Assembly: GCF_030580915.1 (NCBI RefSeq)
Contig: NZ_JAUQTA010000002.1
Location: 310,001-374,000, forward strand
Source: Nocardioides jiangxiensis
GTDB lineage: Bacteria > Actinomycetota > Actinomycetes > Propionibacteriales > Nocardioidaceae
Length of the DNA: 64,000 nt
Direction of reading: 5' to 3'
The notes under the pieces were generated by a model. It had not been told where the DNA came from. It saw only the letters and a list, made by a program, of their open reading frames with translations, and did no database searches. Both the position numbers and the translations under genes were made by a program. This document shows, in pieces, positions 24,410-32,854 of the stretch (the stretch's first letter is position 1; every line of letters begins with the position of its first letter).

Positions 24410-27400
24410 TCACCCGACGCGTAGCGACCACGACGTCGTCGCGAGACGGTTGCCGGCACGATCCGTGATCGACGACGTCAGCGTCACCACGTAGGTGGCC
24501 CCGCGGCGGAGGTTGTCGGTCGGGTTGAGGACCGCCTGCCTGCCGTCGCTGCTCAGCGAGACCGCCGCGCGCAGGTACGTGCTGGTGCCGCTGCGCCGAA
24601 CCTTGAACGTCGACGTGGTCACCCCGCGCACCGGCTCGCTGAACCTGGCGGTGAACGACGACGTGCTCACCGGTGACTTCGGGGTCAGCGACGTGACGGT
24701 CGGGGCGGTCGAGTCGACGGTGAACGTGCGCCACGCGGAGGTGCCGAGCACGGCGGCCGGTGTGCCCGCGTCGAGCGCGACCACGCGCCATCGTGAGGTG
24801 CCGTCCGGGACGCGGGAGACGGTGGCCCACGCCGTGGCCGGCGTGGTCTTCGGCGTACCGCTCAGGGAGGTGCCCGAGGGGGTCGTCACCTCCACGCGGT
24901 ACGCGGCAGCGCCCGGAGCGGGGGACCAGGAGAACAGTGGCCCGTTGGCGGGCTGGGCGGCACCGTCGGCGGGGGCGAGCAGCGCCGGCGCAGCCCCGCC
25001 GGCGTGGAACCGGCCCCACGTCGACCAGGCGCCGGGGTACCTGCCGGTCGTCGCGTCGCGGCGACGCACCCGCCAGACGTAGTCGGCCGCCGCGGCGGGG
25101 AGTGGAGAGGACGGAACCCAGGCGGGCTGCTTCGTCGACGCGGCGAGCACGCGGTTCACGGTGCTCGCCGCGGTGTCGGCGTCCTTGTACACCTCGATGT
25201 CGTAGCTCCCGGTCCACGGCTGGGGCGTCCAGCGGAAGACGGGGGTCGCACCGGCGGACGGCAGCAGGGACGGCGCGGCCGCGAGCTTCGTGACGCTGCG
25301 CGGGGCAGACCAGGTCAGGCCGTTGCCCTCCGCATCGATGGCCTGGACCCGCCAGAACAGCACGCCGTCGGGGTAGGTCCGGTCGGCCGCGGTGTAGGTG
25401 GGCTGGTCGACGACCACCGAGTCGAGGGGAGAGGTGAACGTGCTGTCGTCGTCCACCTGGACCCGGTACGCCGTCGCCGACTGGTGCGGGTGCTCACCCG
25501 TCGTCGGCCAGGTGGCCGCCAGGTTGGTGTCGAGGTAGTCGTGCCACGACAGCCTCAGCTCCGGCGTGGCGACGCTGGCACCGGCGGCCGGGCTGGTCAG
25601 CGCGATCGCCGGCGAAGCCTTCCGGAACTTGTTGGTGGCTGCGCCCGCCTGCGACACCGGGTTGTCCCCGCAGACCGTCCTGCTCTTGCAGGGACGCACG
25701 AACCAGTAGTAGGCGCCGCCGGCCTGGCTGTCGGGAAGGGCTGCCCGCAGCGACGACATCGTCGGCGTGTAGCGGGTCGAGATGGTGGCGCCGACGGAGC
25801 GGACCGGCTCGACCAGGTTGCTGAAGGAGGCGTCCTCGGACACGTAGACGATGTAGAAGCTCGCGCCCTCGACCGGGTCCCAGTCGAAGACCGGGGTCGC
25901 CGGGACGGCGTCACAGATGTCGTCCGCGTCGCCGATGCGGTGCGTGCAGGGCTCGCCGCCGTCGAGCGACGCGCCGTCGAGCGCGAGCCGCTGGCCGGTG
26001 GCGGCCGGGAGGTTGGCGATCGCGAACGTCGCGATCGGCCCGCTGCCGAGCGTCGCGCCGGCGGCGTCGTACGCCCGGACGAACCAGTCGTAGCTGCCCG
26101 GGGTGAGGAACCGGCTGCCGGTGTCGGTCACGGCCGGATAGGGCAGGGCCTTGCCGAGCGACTCGTCGGACGTGGGGGTGAAGAAGGCGTCGGCACCGTG
26201 CGGGCGGGCGAAGAGCTGGTAGGTCTTCGCGCCGGGCATCGGCACCCAGCTGAGCGCAGGCGCCCGGGTCGTCGGCGTACGCGTGTCGTTGCCGGTCAGG
26301 GGAGTGAGCGCGACACCGTCGACCGCAGCAGGGCTCGCGGAGACCTGGAACGTGCCCTGGTGGGTGACCGACCCGACGCGGTCGTTGGCGGTGATGGCCG
26401 AGATCCGCCACGTGAACGGTCCGGCTGCCGGGCTCAGGGCGGTGACGTCCACCGGCGTGTACGACGTCGACGCGGTCGTGATGCCCGTCTTCACGGACTT
26501 GCCCGCGGCGTTGTAGATGCTCAGCGAGTACTTCACCGCGCCCGCGACCGGTGTCCAGCGCAGCGTCGGGATGTCGACGGTCTCGCCGTCGGCCGGCGAC
26601 ATGCCCGCGTCGGTGAGCACTGGGTCGTCGTAGACGAACGTCTGCGGCTCCGAGTACAGGCCCTCGATGGCCGTGCTGGTGCCGAGCCGGTCGAGCGGGC
26701 GCACGCGCCAGTGGTAGACGGTGCCGGGGACGAGCCAGCAGCCCTCGTTGGTGCGGATCGTGCTGGTGCCGGTGACGTGGTCGATCCCGAACTCGCCGGG
26801 GACGTAGGTGGTGCCGGCCACCTGGCAGTTGGTCGTCGTGCCGGGCGAGAAGTCGGCGTCCGTGCCGACCTGCAGCTCGTAGGAGCTGGCATGGGGGACC
26901 GGCGTCCACTGGAAGTAGGGGTCGCCGCTGATGTGGCGGATCCGGTCCGGATCGGTGCTGGTGAGGGGATGGACAGGGGACGGCCGGTCGTTCCAGACGC
27001 GGTCGAACTGGGCCTGGATCTGCGACCACGGCGCTGGCTGGCCGGCGGTGTCGACGGCGCGCACGCGCCAGTAGTACTGGTTGTTGTCGTACGTCGTCGC
27101 CGGTGAGTAGCGGGTGCCGTAGACGCGGGTCACCGTCGCCGTGGACCGGGCGGGGTCGACCAGGGTGTTGAAGTCGGTGTCGGTGGAGACCTGCAGCTCG
27201 TAGTAGGCCGCTCCGGCGAGCGGCTCCCACTGCAGGACCACGTCGGTGACGGGGAAGTCCGGGTCGTCGGCGGGCGAGGTGATGGTGACCGCCGGCAGCT
27301 CGTCGACGCCGAACGCGGCGGGCGCGGACCAGGCCGAGGTGACGCCGCTGGCGCGCGTGGCCTTGACCCGCCAGAAGTAGCTGCCCTTCGGCAGCGGCCC

Positions 27401-27961
27401 GGCGACGTACGACGTGAGGTGGGTGTCGGCGGTGGTCAGCGGACTGATGAAGTCGTCGGTCTCGTCGACCTGGACGGTGTACCCGCTGGCGCCGGCGACC
27501 GGCTGCCAGGTGAGGAGCGGCACGTCGGCAGGCGGCTCGAGCACGTCGCCGAGCGGCGCGACCGGGGTCGGGACCGTGACGGCCTCGACGTCGATCTCGG
27601 CGGTCGACCAGCTCGAGGCCGTGCCGCTGGAGGTCACCGACCGCACGCGCCACCAGTGCGTGCGCTGCGGGAGGACCTTGTCGGCCACGAAGCGGGTGTT
27701 GGTCGTGCGCGTGTTGATCACCGGTGAGCCGAAGGCGCTGTCGTCGTCGACCTGGATGTCGTAGGTGGCGGCTCCGGACGCCCGCGACCAGGCAAGCGTC
27801 GGGGTGTTCGAGGCCGGGCCTCCGGTCGGAGAGAGCCCGGTCGGCGCGGCGACCGCTGCCGACGCGGGTGCCGCGGGCAGCACCGTGAGCGGTGCCGTCA
27901 GCACCGCGAGAAGGACGGCGGCAGCTCCCGAGCCGCGGCGCACACGACGTGCAATGCTCAT
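24410..27961 (-). CDS. large secreted protein with ten FnIII-like modules
   Basis: 1183 residues. Sec signal peptide (basic MSIARRVRRG, hydrophobic core, cleavage near PASA, about residue 37). Ten repeats share the core pattern W-x-P-V-x-G-A-x-x-Y-x-(V/L)-Q-V-(D/S)-x-D-x-x-F; clear examples include SGAATYDIQVDDDSAF, VAGASGYTVQVDETDDF, LAGAAYYELQVSTDTDF and VEGASFYIVYVSEDASF. The last 100 residues form a Big_5/SbsA-type Ig domain (DSTAPTVTSLTPKSPV; FSEPVRGV; TDRAGNRLA). There is no LPxTG, transmembrane anchor or enzymatic domain. The ATG has GGGAGGGGACC upstream. Likely surface-associated or adhesive; that is inference. Confidence 0.88.
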   Translation of the reverse strand: MSIARRVRRGSGAAAVLLAVLTAPLTVLPAAPASAAVAAPTGLSPTGGPASNTPTLAWSRASGAATYDIQVDDDSAFGSPVINTRTTNTRFVADKVLPQRTHWWRVRSVTSSGTASSWSTAEIDVEAVTVPTPVAPLGDVLEPPADVPLLTWQPVAGASGYTVQVDETDDFISPLTTADTHLTSYVAGPLPKGSYFWRVKATRASGVTSAWSAPAAFGVDELPAVTITSPADDPDFPVTDVVLQWEPLAGAAYYELQVSTDTDFNTLVDPARSTATVTRVYGTRYSPATTYDNNQYYWRVRAVDTAGQPAPWSQIQAQFDRVWNDRPSPVHPLTSTDPDRIRHISGDPYFQWTPVPHASSYELQVGTDADFSPGTTTNCQVAGTTYVPGEFGIDHVTGTSTIRTNEGCWLVPGTVYHWRVRPLDRLGTSTAIEGLYSEPQTFVYDDPVLTDAGMSPADGETVDIPTLRWTPVAGAVKYSLSIYNAAGKSVKTGITTASTSYTPVDVTALSPAAGPFTWRISAITANDRVGSVTHQGTFQVSASPAAVDGVALTPLTGNDTRTPTTRAPALSWVPMPGAKTYQLFARPHGADAFFTPTSDESLGKALPYPAVTDTGSRFLTPGSYDWFVRAYDAAGATLGSGPIATFAIANLPAATGQRLALDGASLDGGEPCTHRIGDADDICDAVPATPVFDWDPVEGASFYIVYVSEDASFSNLVEPVRSVGATISTRYTPTMSSLRAALPDSQAGGAYYWFVRPCKSRTVCGDNPVSQAGAATNKFRKASPAIALTSPAAGASVATPELRLSWHDYLDTNLAATWPTTGEHPHQSATAYRVQVDDDSTFTSPLDSVVVDQPTYTAADRTYPDGVLFWRVQAIDAEGNGLTWSAPRSVTKLAAAPSLLPSAGATPVFRWTPQPWTGSYDIEVYKDADTAASTVNRVLAASTKQPAWVPSSPLPAAAADYVWRVRRRDATTGRYPGAWSTWGRFHAGGAAPALLAPADGAAQPANGPLFSWSPAPGAAAYRVEVTTPSGTSLSGTPKTTPATAWATVSRVPDGTSRWRVVALDAGTPAAVLGTSAWRTFTVDSTAPTVTSLTPKSPVSTSSFTARFSEPVRGVTTSTFKVRRSGTSTYLRAAVSLSSDGRQAVLNPTDNLRRGATYVVTLTSSITDRAGNRLATTSWSLRVG

Positions 27962-28078
27962 GACGGTCCCCTCCCAGGCAGTCGCCTCGAACCTAGGTGG
28001 CGGACCGGCCTCCACGGGGCGGGACGAGGCGATCTGGCCTGACCCGACCATGGGAATCGAACCGATCGGGGGACACGG

Positions 28079-29884
28079 TCACCGTGCCGGGCGGTGCACG
28101 ACCGTCAGCTCTCGCCGCTCGTCGAAGGGGACGAGCGACTCGCGTGAGCGCTGGACGGCGTCGTGCACTGCGAGGTGGCGGCCCGCGCCCGCGATCGGAC
28201 AGGTCCACTCGCCGGCGACGTCGATCAGCCGGATGCCGTCGGACTCGAGCCAGCGCAGGACCTGCTCGGACTCCTCGGCCGTCGCTGCCGGAGTTGGGCC
28301 GTGCCCGGGCAGCACGGTCTCCGCCGAGGCCTGGAGGCCGGAGACCCAGGTCTGGGCGTCGGCCCCGGGCGGGATCACCCCGGCCGCCGCGAGTCGGCCG
28401 TGGCGCACGACGTGGACCTCCCAGCGCCCCGCGTCGTCGCGTCGTGCGGCGACGACCTCCGGGCAGCGGGTCAGGGCGGAGAGCCGTTGCGTGCGTGCGG
28501 CGGCGCGGAGGAACCCGGCCAGGCGGTCGCGGTGGACGGCTGCCTCCTCGAAGCGCTCGTCGGCGACGAGCCGCTCCATCCGCTCGTTGATCGTCTCCAC
28601 GACCTCGTCGGGGTTGCGGAGCAGGGAGTCGCGGAGCTGGGCGACGAGGGCTGCGTAGACCTCCGGGCCGGTCGTGCCGTCGCAGGGCGCCACGCAGCGC
28701 GCCATCTCGGCCAGCACGCAGGCGGCCTTGGCGGGCACCCGTGGGAGCCGGTCGTTGCACTGCCGGATCGGGAACGCCTCGTGCAGGGCCGCCAGCGACC
28801 GCTCGGCCACCTTCTTCGAGGAGAAGGGCCCGAGGTAGTCGGCGTCGTCGTCGAGGACCTGCTTGACGAGGGAGAGCCGCGGCCACGGCTCACGCGTCAG
28901 CTTCAGGAAGTGCACCTTCTCGGGGAACCGCGAACGCCGGTTGTAGCGGGGCTTGTGCTCCGCGATCAGGCGCAGCTCGCGGACCGCCGCCTCGAGCGGG
29001 GTGGCGCACTCGATGCCCTGCACAGCGGTGGCGATCCCGACCATCTCGCCCATCCGTGAGCGCGTCTCCGAGGCGGTGAAGTAGGACCGGACCCGGGCCC
29101 GGAGGTCCTTCGAGGTGCCGACGTAGAGGACCCGGGCCTGGTCGTCGCGGAACAGGTAGACCCCGGGCGCGTGGGGCAAGGTCTCGGCGAGGTGGCGCTT
29201 CTTGCGCTGCGCCGTGGTGACGCGGGAGGAGAAGGTCTGCAGCTCCTCCAGCGTGTGGACGCCGACCCCGCCGAGGCGCTCCATCAACCCGTGCAGGACG
29301 TCGACCGTGGCCCGGGCATCGGACAGGGCACGGTGGTTGGGCGTCGTGGTCGCGCCGAAGGCCTGGGCCAGCGAGGAGAGCTTGCAGTTGGGGGCGTCGT
29401 CGCGGGTGATCACGCGGCGGGCGAGCTTCGCGGTGTCGAGCACCTCGAACGCGGGCCAGGCCCGTCCCTGCTGCGCGTTGAAGTGCTGCAGGAAGCCGAT
29501 GTCGAAGGGGGCGTTGTGCGCGACCAGGACACAGCCGGCGGCGAACTCGAGGAACGCCGGCAGGGCGGACTCGATCGGGGGAGCGGTGGCCACCATCGAG
29601 TCGGTGATGCCGGTCAGCACCGCGATGAACGCCGGGATGTGCGCCTGGGGGTTGACCAGCGTCTGGAACTCTCCGAGCACCTCGCCGCCCCGCACCTTGA
29701 CCGCGCCGATCTCCGTGATCATCGATCCGGCGGCCGCCGAGCCGCCCGTGGTCTCGAGGTCGACGACGCAGAACGTGATGTCGCGCAGCGGTCGCCCGAG
29801 CTCGTCGAAGCTCCGCTGGGACTCCCAGCGCGACACGGCTGCGGAGCCCTCTCTCCGGTGTGGGCGGATCGCGGTGCTGCTCAT
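28079..29884 (-). CDS. DEDD exonuclease / GIY-YIG (UvrC-like) fusion protein
   Basis: About 601 residues. N-terminal DnaQ-like 3'-5' exonuclease: VVDLETTGG (ExoI, DxE), HNAPFDIGFL (ExoII) and HRALSDARATVDVL (ExoIII, HxxxxD). Then a UvrC-type GIY-YIG domain: PGVYLFRDDQARVLYVGTSKDLRARV. The C-terminal half has UvrC-like features, but no UvrC endonuclease or HhH domains were recognised. This is the architecture of M. tuberculosis Rv2191, in the same neighbourhood. Probably a DNA repair nuclease, exact pathway unknown. The start is taken at the ATG with TAGCGT 7 nt upstream. Confidence 0.92.
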   Translation of the reverse strand: MSSTAIRPHRREGSAAVSRWESQRSFDELGRPLRDITFCVVDLETTGGSAAAGSMITEIGAVKVRGGEVLGEFQTLVNPQAHIPAFIAVLTGITDSMVATAPPIESALPAFLEFAAGCVLVAHNAPFDIGFLQHFNAQQGRAWPAFEVLDTAKLARRVITRDDAPNCKLSSLAQAFGATTTPNHRALSDARATVDVLHGLMERLGGVGVHTLEELQTFSSRVTTAQRKKRHLAETLPHAPGVYLFRDDQARVLYVGTSKDLRARVRSYFTASETRSRMGEMVGIATAVQGIECATPLEAAVRELRLIAEHKPRYNRRSRFPEKVHFLKLTREPWPRLSLVKQVLDDDADYLGPFSSKKVAERSLAALHEAFPIRQCNDRLPRVPAKAACVLAEMARCVAPCDGTTGPEVYAALVAQLRDSLLRNPDEVVETINERMERLVADERFEEAAVHRDRLAGFLRAAARTQRLSALTRCPEVVAARRDDAGRWEVHVVRHGRLAAAGVIPPGADAQTWVSGLQASAETVLPGHGPTPAATAEESEQVLRWLESDGIRLIDVAGEWTCPIAGAGRHLAVHDAVQRSRESLVPFDERRELTVVHRPAR

Positions 29885-29891
29885 GGGAGTG

Positions 29892-29897
29892 ACGCTA
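29892..29897 (-). promoter_or_regulatory. -10 box, leaderless nuclease gene
   Basis: TAGCGT on the minus strand ends 7 nt before the ATG. Confidence 0.55.
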
Positions 29898-29978
29898 GGC
29901 CGGACCACCGACACGACCCGGGCGGCACGCGCACTAAGGTGGTCCCCGCATTCTTCTTTGAGACACCAGGAGCGAGAC

Positions 29979-30218
29979 GTGACCGCACCCCTTCCCGACG
30001 CGACCAACCGCTGGCGCTGCGGAGGCTGTGGCAACCTCACGCGCTTCGACGTGACCCGCACCCGTCGTACGACGGAGTTCTGGCACTTCGACCTCCAGGG
30101 CGAGGCGACGGTCGAGCAGACCGAGCTGCGCGCCGAGACCGTCGAGTCGGTCACCTGCCGCTGGTGCGGTCGCGACGACGCCATCGAGCTCGTCGACCGC
30201 AACGCCGTCGAGGCCTGA
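29979..30218 (+). CDS. small zinc-ribbon protein
   Basis: 79 residues. Two cysteine pairs, CGGCG (about 14-17) and CRWCG (about 62-65), frame a 40-residue beta-rich stretch (TRFDVTRTRRTTEFWHFDLQG), a zinc-ribbon layout. The GTG start has AGGAG 6 nt upstream. It is divergent from the DEDD/GIY-YIG gene, a pairing I believe is common in actinobacteria. Function is unknown; nucleic-acid or protein binding is possible. Confidence 0.82.
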   Translation: MTAPLPDATNRWRCGGCGNLTRFDVTRTRRTTEFWHFDLQGEATVEQTELRAETVESVTCRWCGRDDAIELVDRNAVEA

Positions 30219-30349
30219 GCGGGCCGAGCGCAGCCCGGGCCGGCTCTGCGGAGGTGGCGGGAGGCGGCAGCGTGCAGCGCGGCTGCCTGGTCGAGGTGCC
30301 TTCCCGGCCATCCGAGGGTTTCGTCGGTGGTGCCTGTCATGGTGCCCGC

Positions 30350-30556
30350 ATGACGACTCGCATCGACTGTGACACCTGCGTGGTGCGCGGGCTCGCGTGC
30401 CACGACTGCGTGGTGACCGTGCTGCTCGGCCCGCCCCCTGAGCTCTCCTTCGACGACGACGAGCGACGGGCCCTCGACGTGCTCGCCGGCTCCGGCCTGG
30501 TGCCCCCGTTGCGCCTGGTGACTCCCGTGACGCAGCCCACCGTCGAATCCGCCTGA
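30350..30556 (+). CDS. small CxxC-CxxC protein
   Basis: 68 residues. MTTRIDCDTCVVRGLACHDC contains two CxxC pairs within 14 residues, compact enough for one metal site, followed by VVTVLLGPPPELSFDDDERRA. No signal peptide. CATGGT ends 6 nt before the ATG, an imperfect leaderless box. It precedes the NlpC/P60 gene on the same strand. Not covered by a named domain I recognise; probably a cytoplasmic zinc protein. Confidence 0.75.
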   Translation: MTTRIDCDTCVVRGLACHDCVVTVLLGPPPELSFDDDERRALDVLAGSGLVPPLRLVTPVTQPTVESA

Positions 30557-30678
30557 GGGCGAGTGTCGGGTTTGCCGGTCACGTGAGGCCCCACGTACTC
30601 TGAGGGCCGCTCAGAGTCCGGCTCGCGATGGGGAAGTCACGACCGGACTTCGTCCATGCAAAGGGAGTCCCAACCGTC

Positions 30679-31671
30679 GTGCGCCTCGGCCAGAAGCGAA
30701 TCCTGACCGCCCTGACCGGCACCTGTGCCGCTCTCACCGTGTCCGTCGTGCCGCTGAACCCCGCGTTCGCGAAGCCCGACCTCAAGGACGTCCAGGCCAA
30801 GGTCGACCGCCTCTACCAGCAGGCCGAGGTCGCCTCCGAGCGCTACAACGACGCCCGGATCCTGCGGGACAAGCTCACCGACGACCTCGCCGCAGTCAAG
30901 GCCGACGAGGCCGCGCAGCGCAAGGTCACCGACGGCATCGAGTCGGCGGTCAACCAGGGCATCGCCGCGCAGTACGAGGGCCAGGCCCTCTCCGCGACGG
31001 GCCAGATGGCCATCACCGACGACCCGGGCGCCTTCCTCACCCAGCTCACCACGCTCAGCGCCTACAACGACATCCAGTCGGACAACCTCTCGTCGTACGA
31101 CCGTGCGCAGAAGGCCCTGGAGATCCGCCACGACGCCGTCGCCGAGCGCCAGACGGAGCTCGCCAGCGTCACCAAGCGCCTCGCCGCGGACAAGGCCGAG
31201 GTCGAGTCGAAGCTCGACGAGGCCAAGAAGGTCCTCGACGGCCTCAAGGCCGACGAGATGAAGAAGTACCTCGCCGCGGTCAACGCCGGCCAGAACATCC
31301 CGATCCCCGACGTCCCCGCCTCGGGCCGCGCGGGCCTCGCGGTCAAGTACGCGCTCGCCCAGATCGGTGACCCCTACGTGTGGGGCGCTGCCGGCCCCAA
31401 CGCCTTCGACTGCTCGGGCCTGACCATGATGGCCTGGGCCGCCGCGGGCGTCGCGCTCCCGCACTCCTCGCGCGCGCAGTCCACGATGGGCACGCCGGTC
31501 AGCATCAGCCAGCTGCAGCCCGGCGACCTGGTCTTCTACTACAGCCCGGTCAGCCACGTCGCGATGTACATCGGCGGCGGCAAGATCGTGCACGCCCCGC
31601 ACTCGGGCGCCAACGTGGAGATCGCGGACCTCAACCGGATGCCGATCACCACGGCCCGCCGCTTCGGCTGA
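30679..31671 (+). CDS. secreted NlpC/P60 peptidoglycan hydrolase (RipC-like)
   Basis: 330 residues. Signal peptide (cleavage near NPAFA), a long helical/coiled-coil region (about 40-215, RILRDKLTDDLAAVKADEAAQRK-type heptads), then an NlpC/P60 domain with catalytic C245 (FDCSGLT), H293 (SHVAMYI) and H305 (VHAP). It cleaves D-Glu-DAP bonds in stem peptides. The layout matches RipC (Rv2190c), at the corresponding place in mycobacteria; RipC needs FtsEX through its coiled coil. The GTG start is preferred because AAAGGGAG lies upstream; an in-frame ATG 17 codons earlier has none. Confidence 0.93.
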   Translation: MRLGQKRILTALTGTCAALTVSVVPLNPAFAKPDLKDVQAKVDRLYQQAEVASERYNDARILRDKLTDDLAAVKADEAAQRKVTDGIESAVNQGIAAQYEGQALSATGQMAITDDPGAFLTQLTTLSAYNDIQSDNLSSYDRAQKALEIRHDAVAERQTELASVTKRLAADKAEVESKLDEAKKVLDGLKADEMKKYLAAVNAGQNIPIPDVPASGRAGLAVKYALAQIGDPYVWGAAGPNAFDCSGLTMMAWAAAGVALPHSSRAQSTMGTPVSISQLQPGDLVFYYSPVSHVAMYIGGGKIVHAPHSGANVEIADLNRMPITTARRFG

Positions 31672-31678
31672 GTCCGGC

Positions 31679-32854
31679 TTGCCCCGGCTGCCGGTCCTCC
31701 TCGCCACCCTGGCGGTCCTCGCCGGCTGCGGGTCGCAGCAGCCGGTCAGGCCGCCGACCGTCTCCGCTATCGGCGACGGCGCGGCCATCCAGGCGCTGGC
31801 CGACCTCTCCGCAGCGCTTGCCACCGGCGACACCGCCGGCGCAGCGGCGGCCGACCGCGCCGTCGCGGGCGCCGAGTCGATGGGCGTCACCGTGGACGAC
31901 GTCCGCTTCGTCGACGACGACCCGTCACTGACCGCGACGCTCCCGCGCGGCCGTGTGGCGGTCGTCGCCGACATGACGTGGCGGGTCGACGGCTTCGACG
32001 CCGCCGACGCGCACGCCGAGGTCACGGTGCTCATGGAGCGCGCAGGTGACGGCGCCCGGATCGTCGGCTTCGGCGGGGGCAAGCGCCCCGAGCCCCTCTG
32101 GCTGACCGGCCCTCTCGTCGTCCGGCGTACGCCGGGGGTGCTGGTCGCCGGCGCCGACCCCGCCACGGTCACCCGGGTCGACCGGCTCGCGCGCACGGCG
32201 CAGACCGAGGTACGGGACGCGCTCGGCACCGTCACGCCGCTCGTGGTCGAGGTGCCCGCGAGCAGCGAGGCGCTCGACGCCACGCTCGGCGCCGAATCGG
32301 GCCAGTACGCCGCGATCGCCGCCGTGACGACCTTCGAGGGTGCCGACACGGGCCGCCGCACGCCGGTGCACGTCTTCGTGAACCCCGGGGTCCTCGGCCG
32401 CCTGAAGCAGGACGGGGCCCAGCTGGTGATGACCCACGAGGTCACCCACCTCGCCACCGACGCGGTGCACGCGAAGGCGCCGCTCTGGCTCCTCGAGGGG
32501 TACGCCGACCACGTGGCCCTGCTCCACACCGCGCTGCCGCTGCGGCGTACCGCGGGCCAGATCGCCGCCCAGGTCCGCAAGGACGGTGTGCCCACCGCGT
32601 TGCCCGGCGCGACCGACTTCGACGCGCACGCGACGCATCTCGGTGCGGTCTACGAGTCCGCGTGGCGGGTGGTGGAGGTGCTCGCTGCCGCGGGCGGCGA
32701 GTCCGCCTTGCACGAGCTGTACCGTCGGACCGCGGCGGGGGAGCCCGTCGGCACCGCGCTCCGCGCGCTCTACGGCTTCGGCGAGGAGGAGTTGACCCGC
32801 AGATGGCAGGCAGACCTCCGCAGGATCTCGCACCTGAGCCCGACCGCCGGCTGA
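31679..32854 (+). CDS. lipoprotein with HExxH zinc-protease motif
   Basis: 391 residues from a TTG start 8 nt after the NlpC gene stop. The signal peptide ends in LAGC (lipobox, C17). Residues 30-140 resemble an NTF2-like or unknown domain. The motif MTHEVTHLAT gives H253-E254-H257, and LLEGYADHVAL about 18 residues later supplies the gluzincin Glu, so a zinc metallopeptidase is well supported. The last 50 residues are helical (VGTALRALYGFGEEELTRRWQ), like a peptidase MA C-terminus. It overlaps the M48 gene by 52 bp, implying one operon with the NlpC gene. Confidence 0.82.
   Translation: MPRLPVLLATLAVLAGCGSQQPVRPPTVSAIGDGAAIQALADLSAALATGDTAGAAAADRAVAGAESMGVTVDDVRFVDDDPSLTATLPRGRVAVVADMTWRVDGFDAADAHAEVTVLMERAGDGARIVGFGGGKRPEPLWLTGPLVVRRTPGVLVAGADPATVTRVDRLARTAQTEVRDALGTVTPLVVEVPASSEALDATLGAESGQYAAIAAVTTFEGADTGRRTPVHVFVNPGVLGRLKQDGAQLVMTHEVTHLATDAVHAKAPLWLLEGYADHVALLHTALPLRRTAGQIAAQVRKDGVPTALPGATDFDAHATHLGAVYESAWRVVEVLAAAGGESALHELYRRTAAGEPVGTALRALYGFGEEELTRRWQADLRRISHLSPTAG

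Noticed and set aside
28045..28075. GGGAATCGAACC resembling the T-arm of a tRNA on the minus strand
   Set aside because: The flanking arms do not pair, no acceptor stem, anticodon arm or D-arm fits upstream, and it lies in the promoter region of the FnIII gene.
30557..30678. c-di-AMP (ydaO-type) riboswitch ahead of the NlpC/P60 gene
   Set aside because: Such elements precede many wall-hydrolase genes in actinobacteria, but only about 120 bp is available and I could not find the conserved core or paired stems; only a short CTCTGAG/CTCAGAG hairpin is present.
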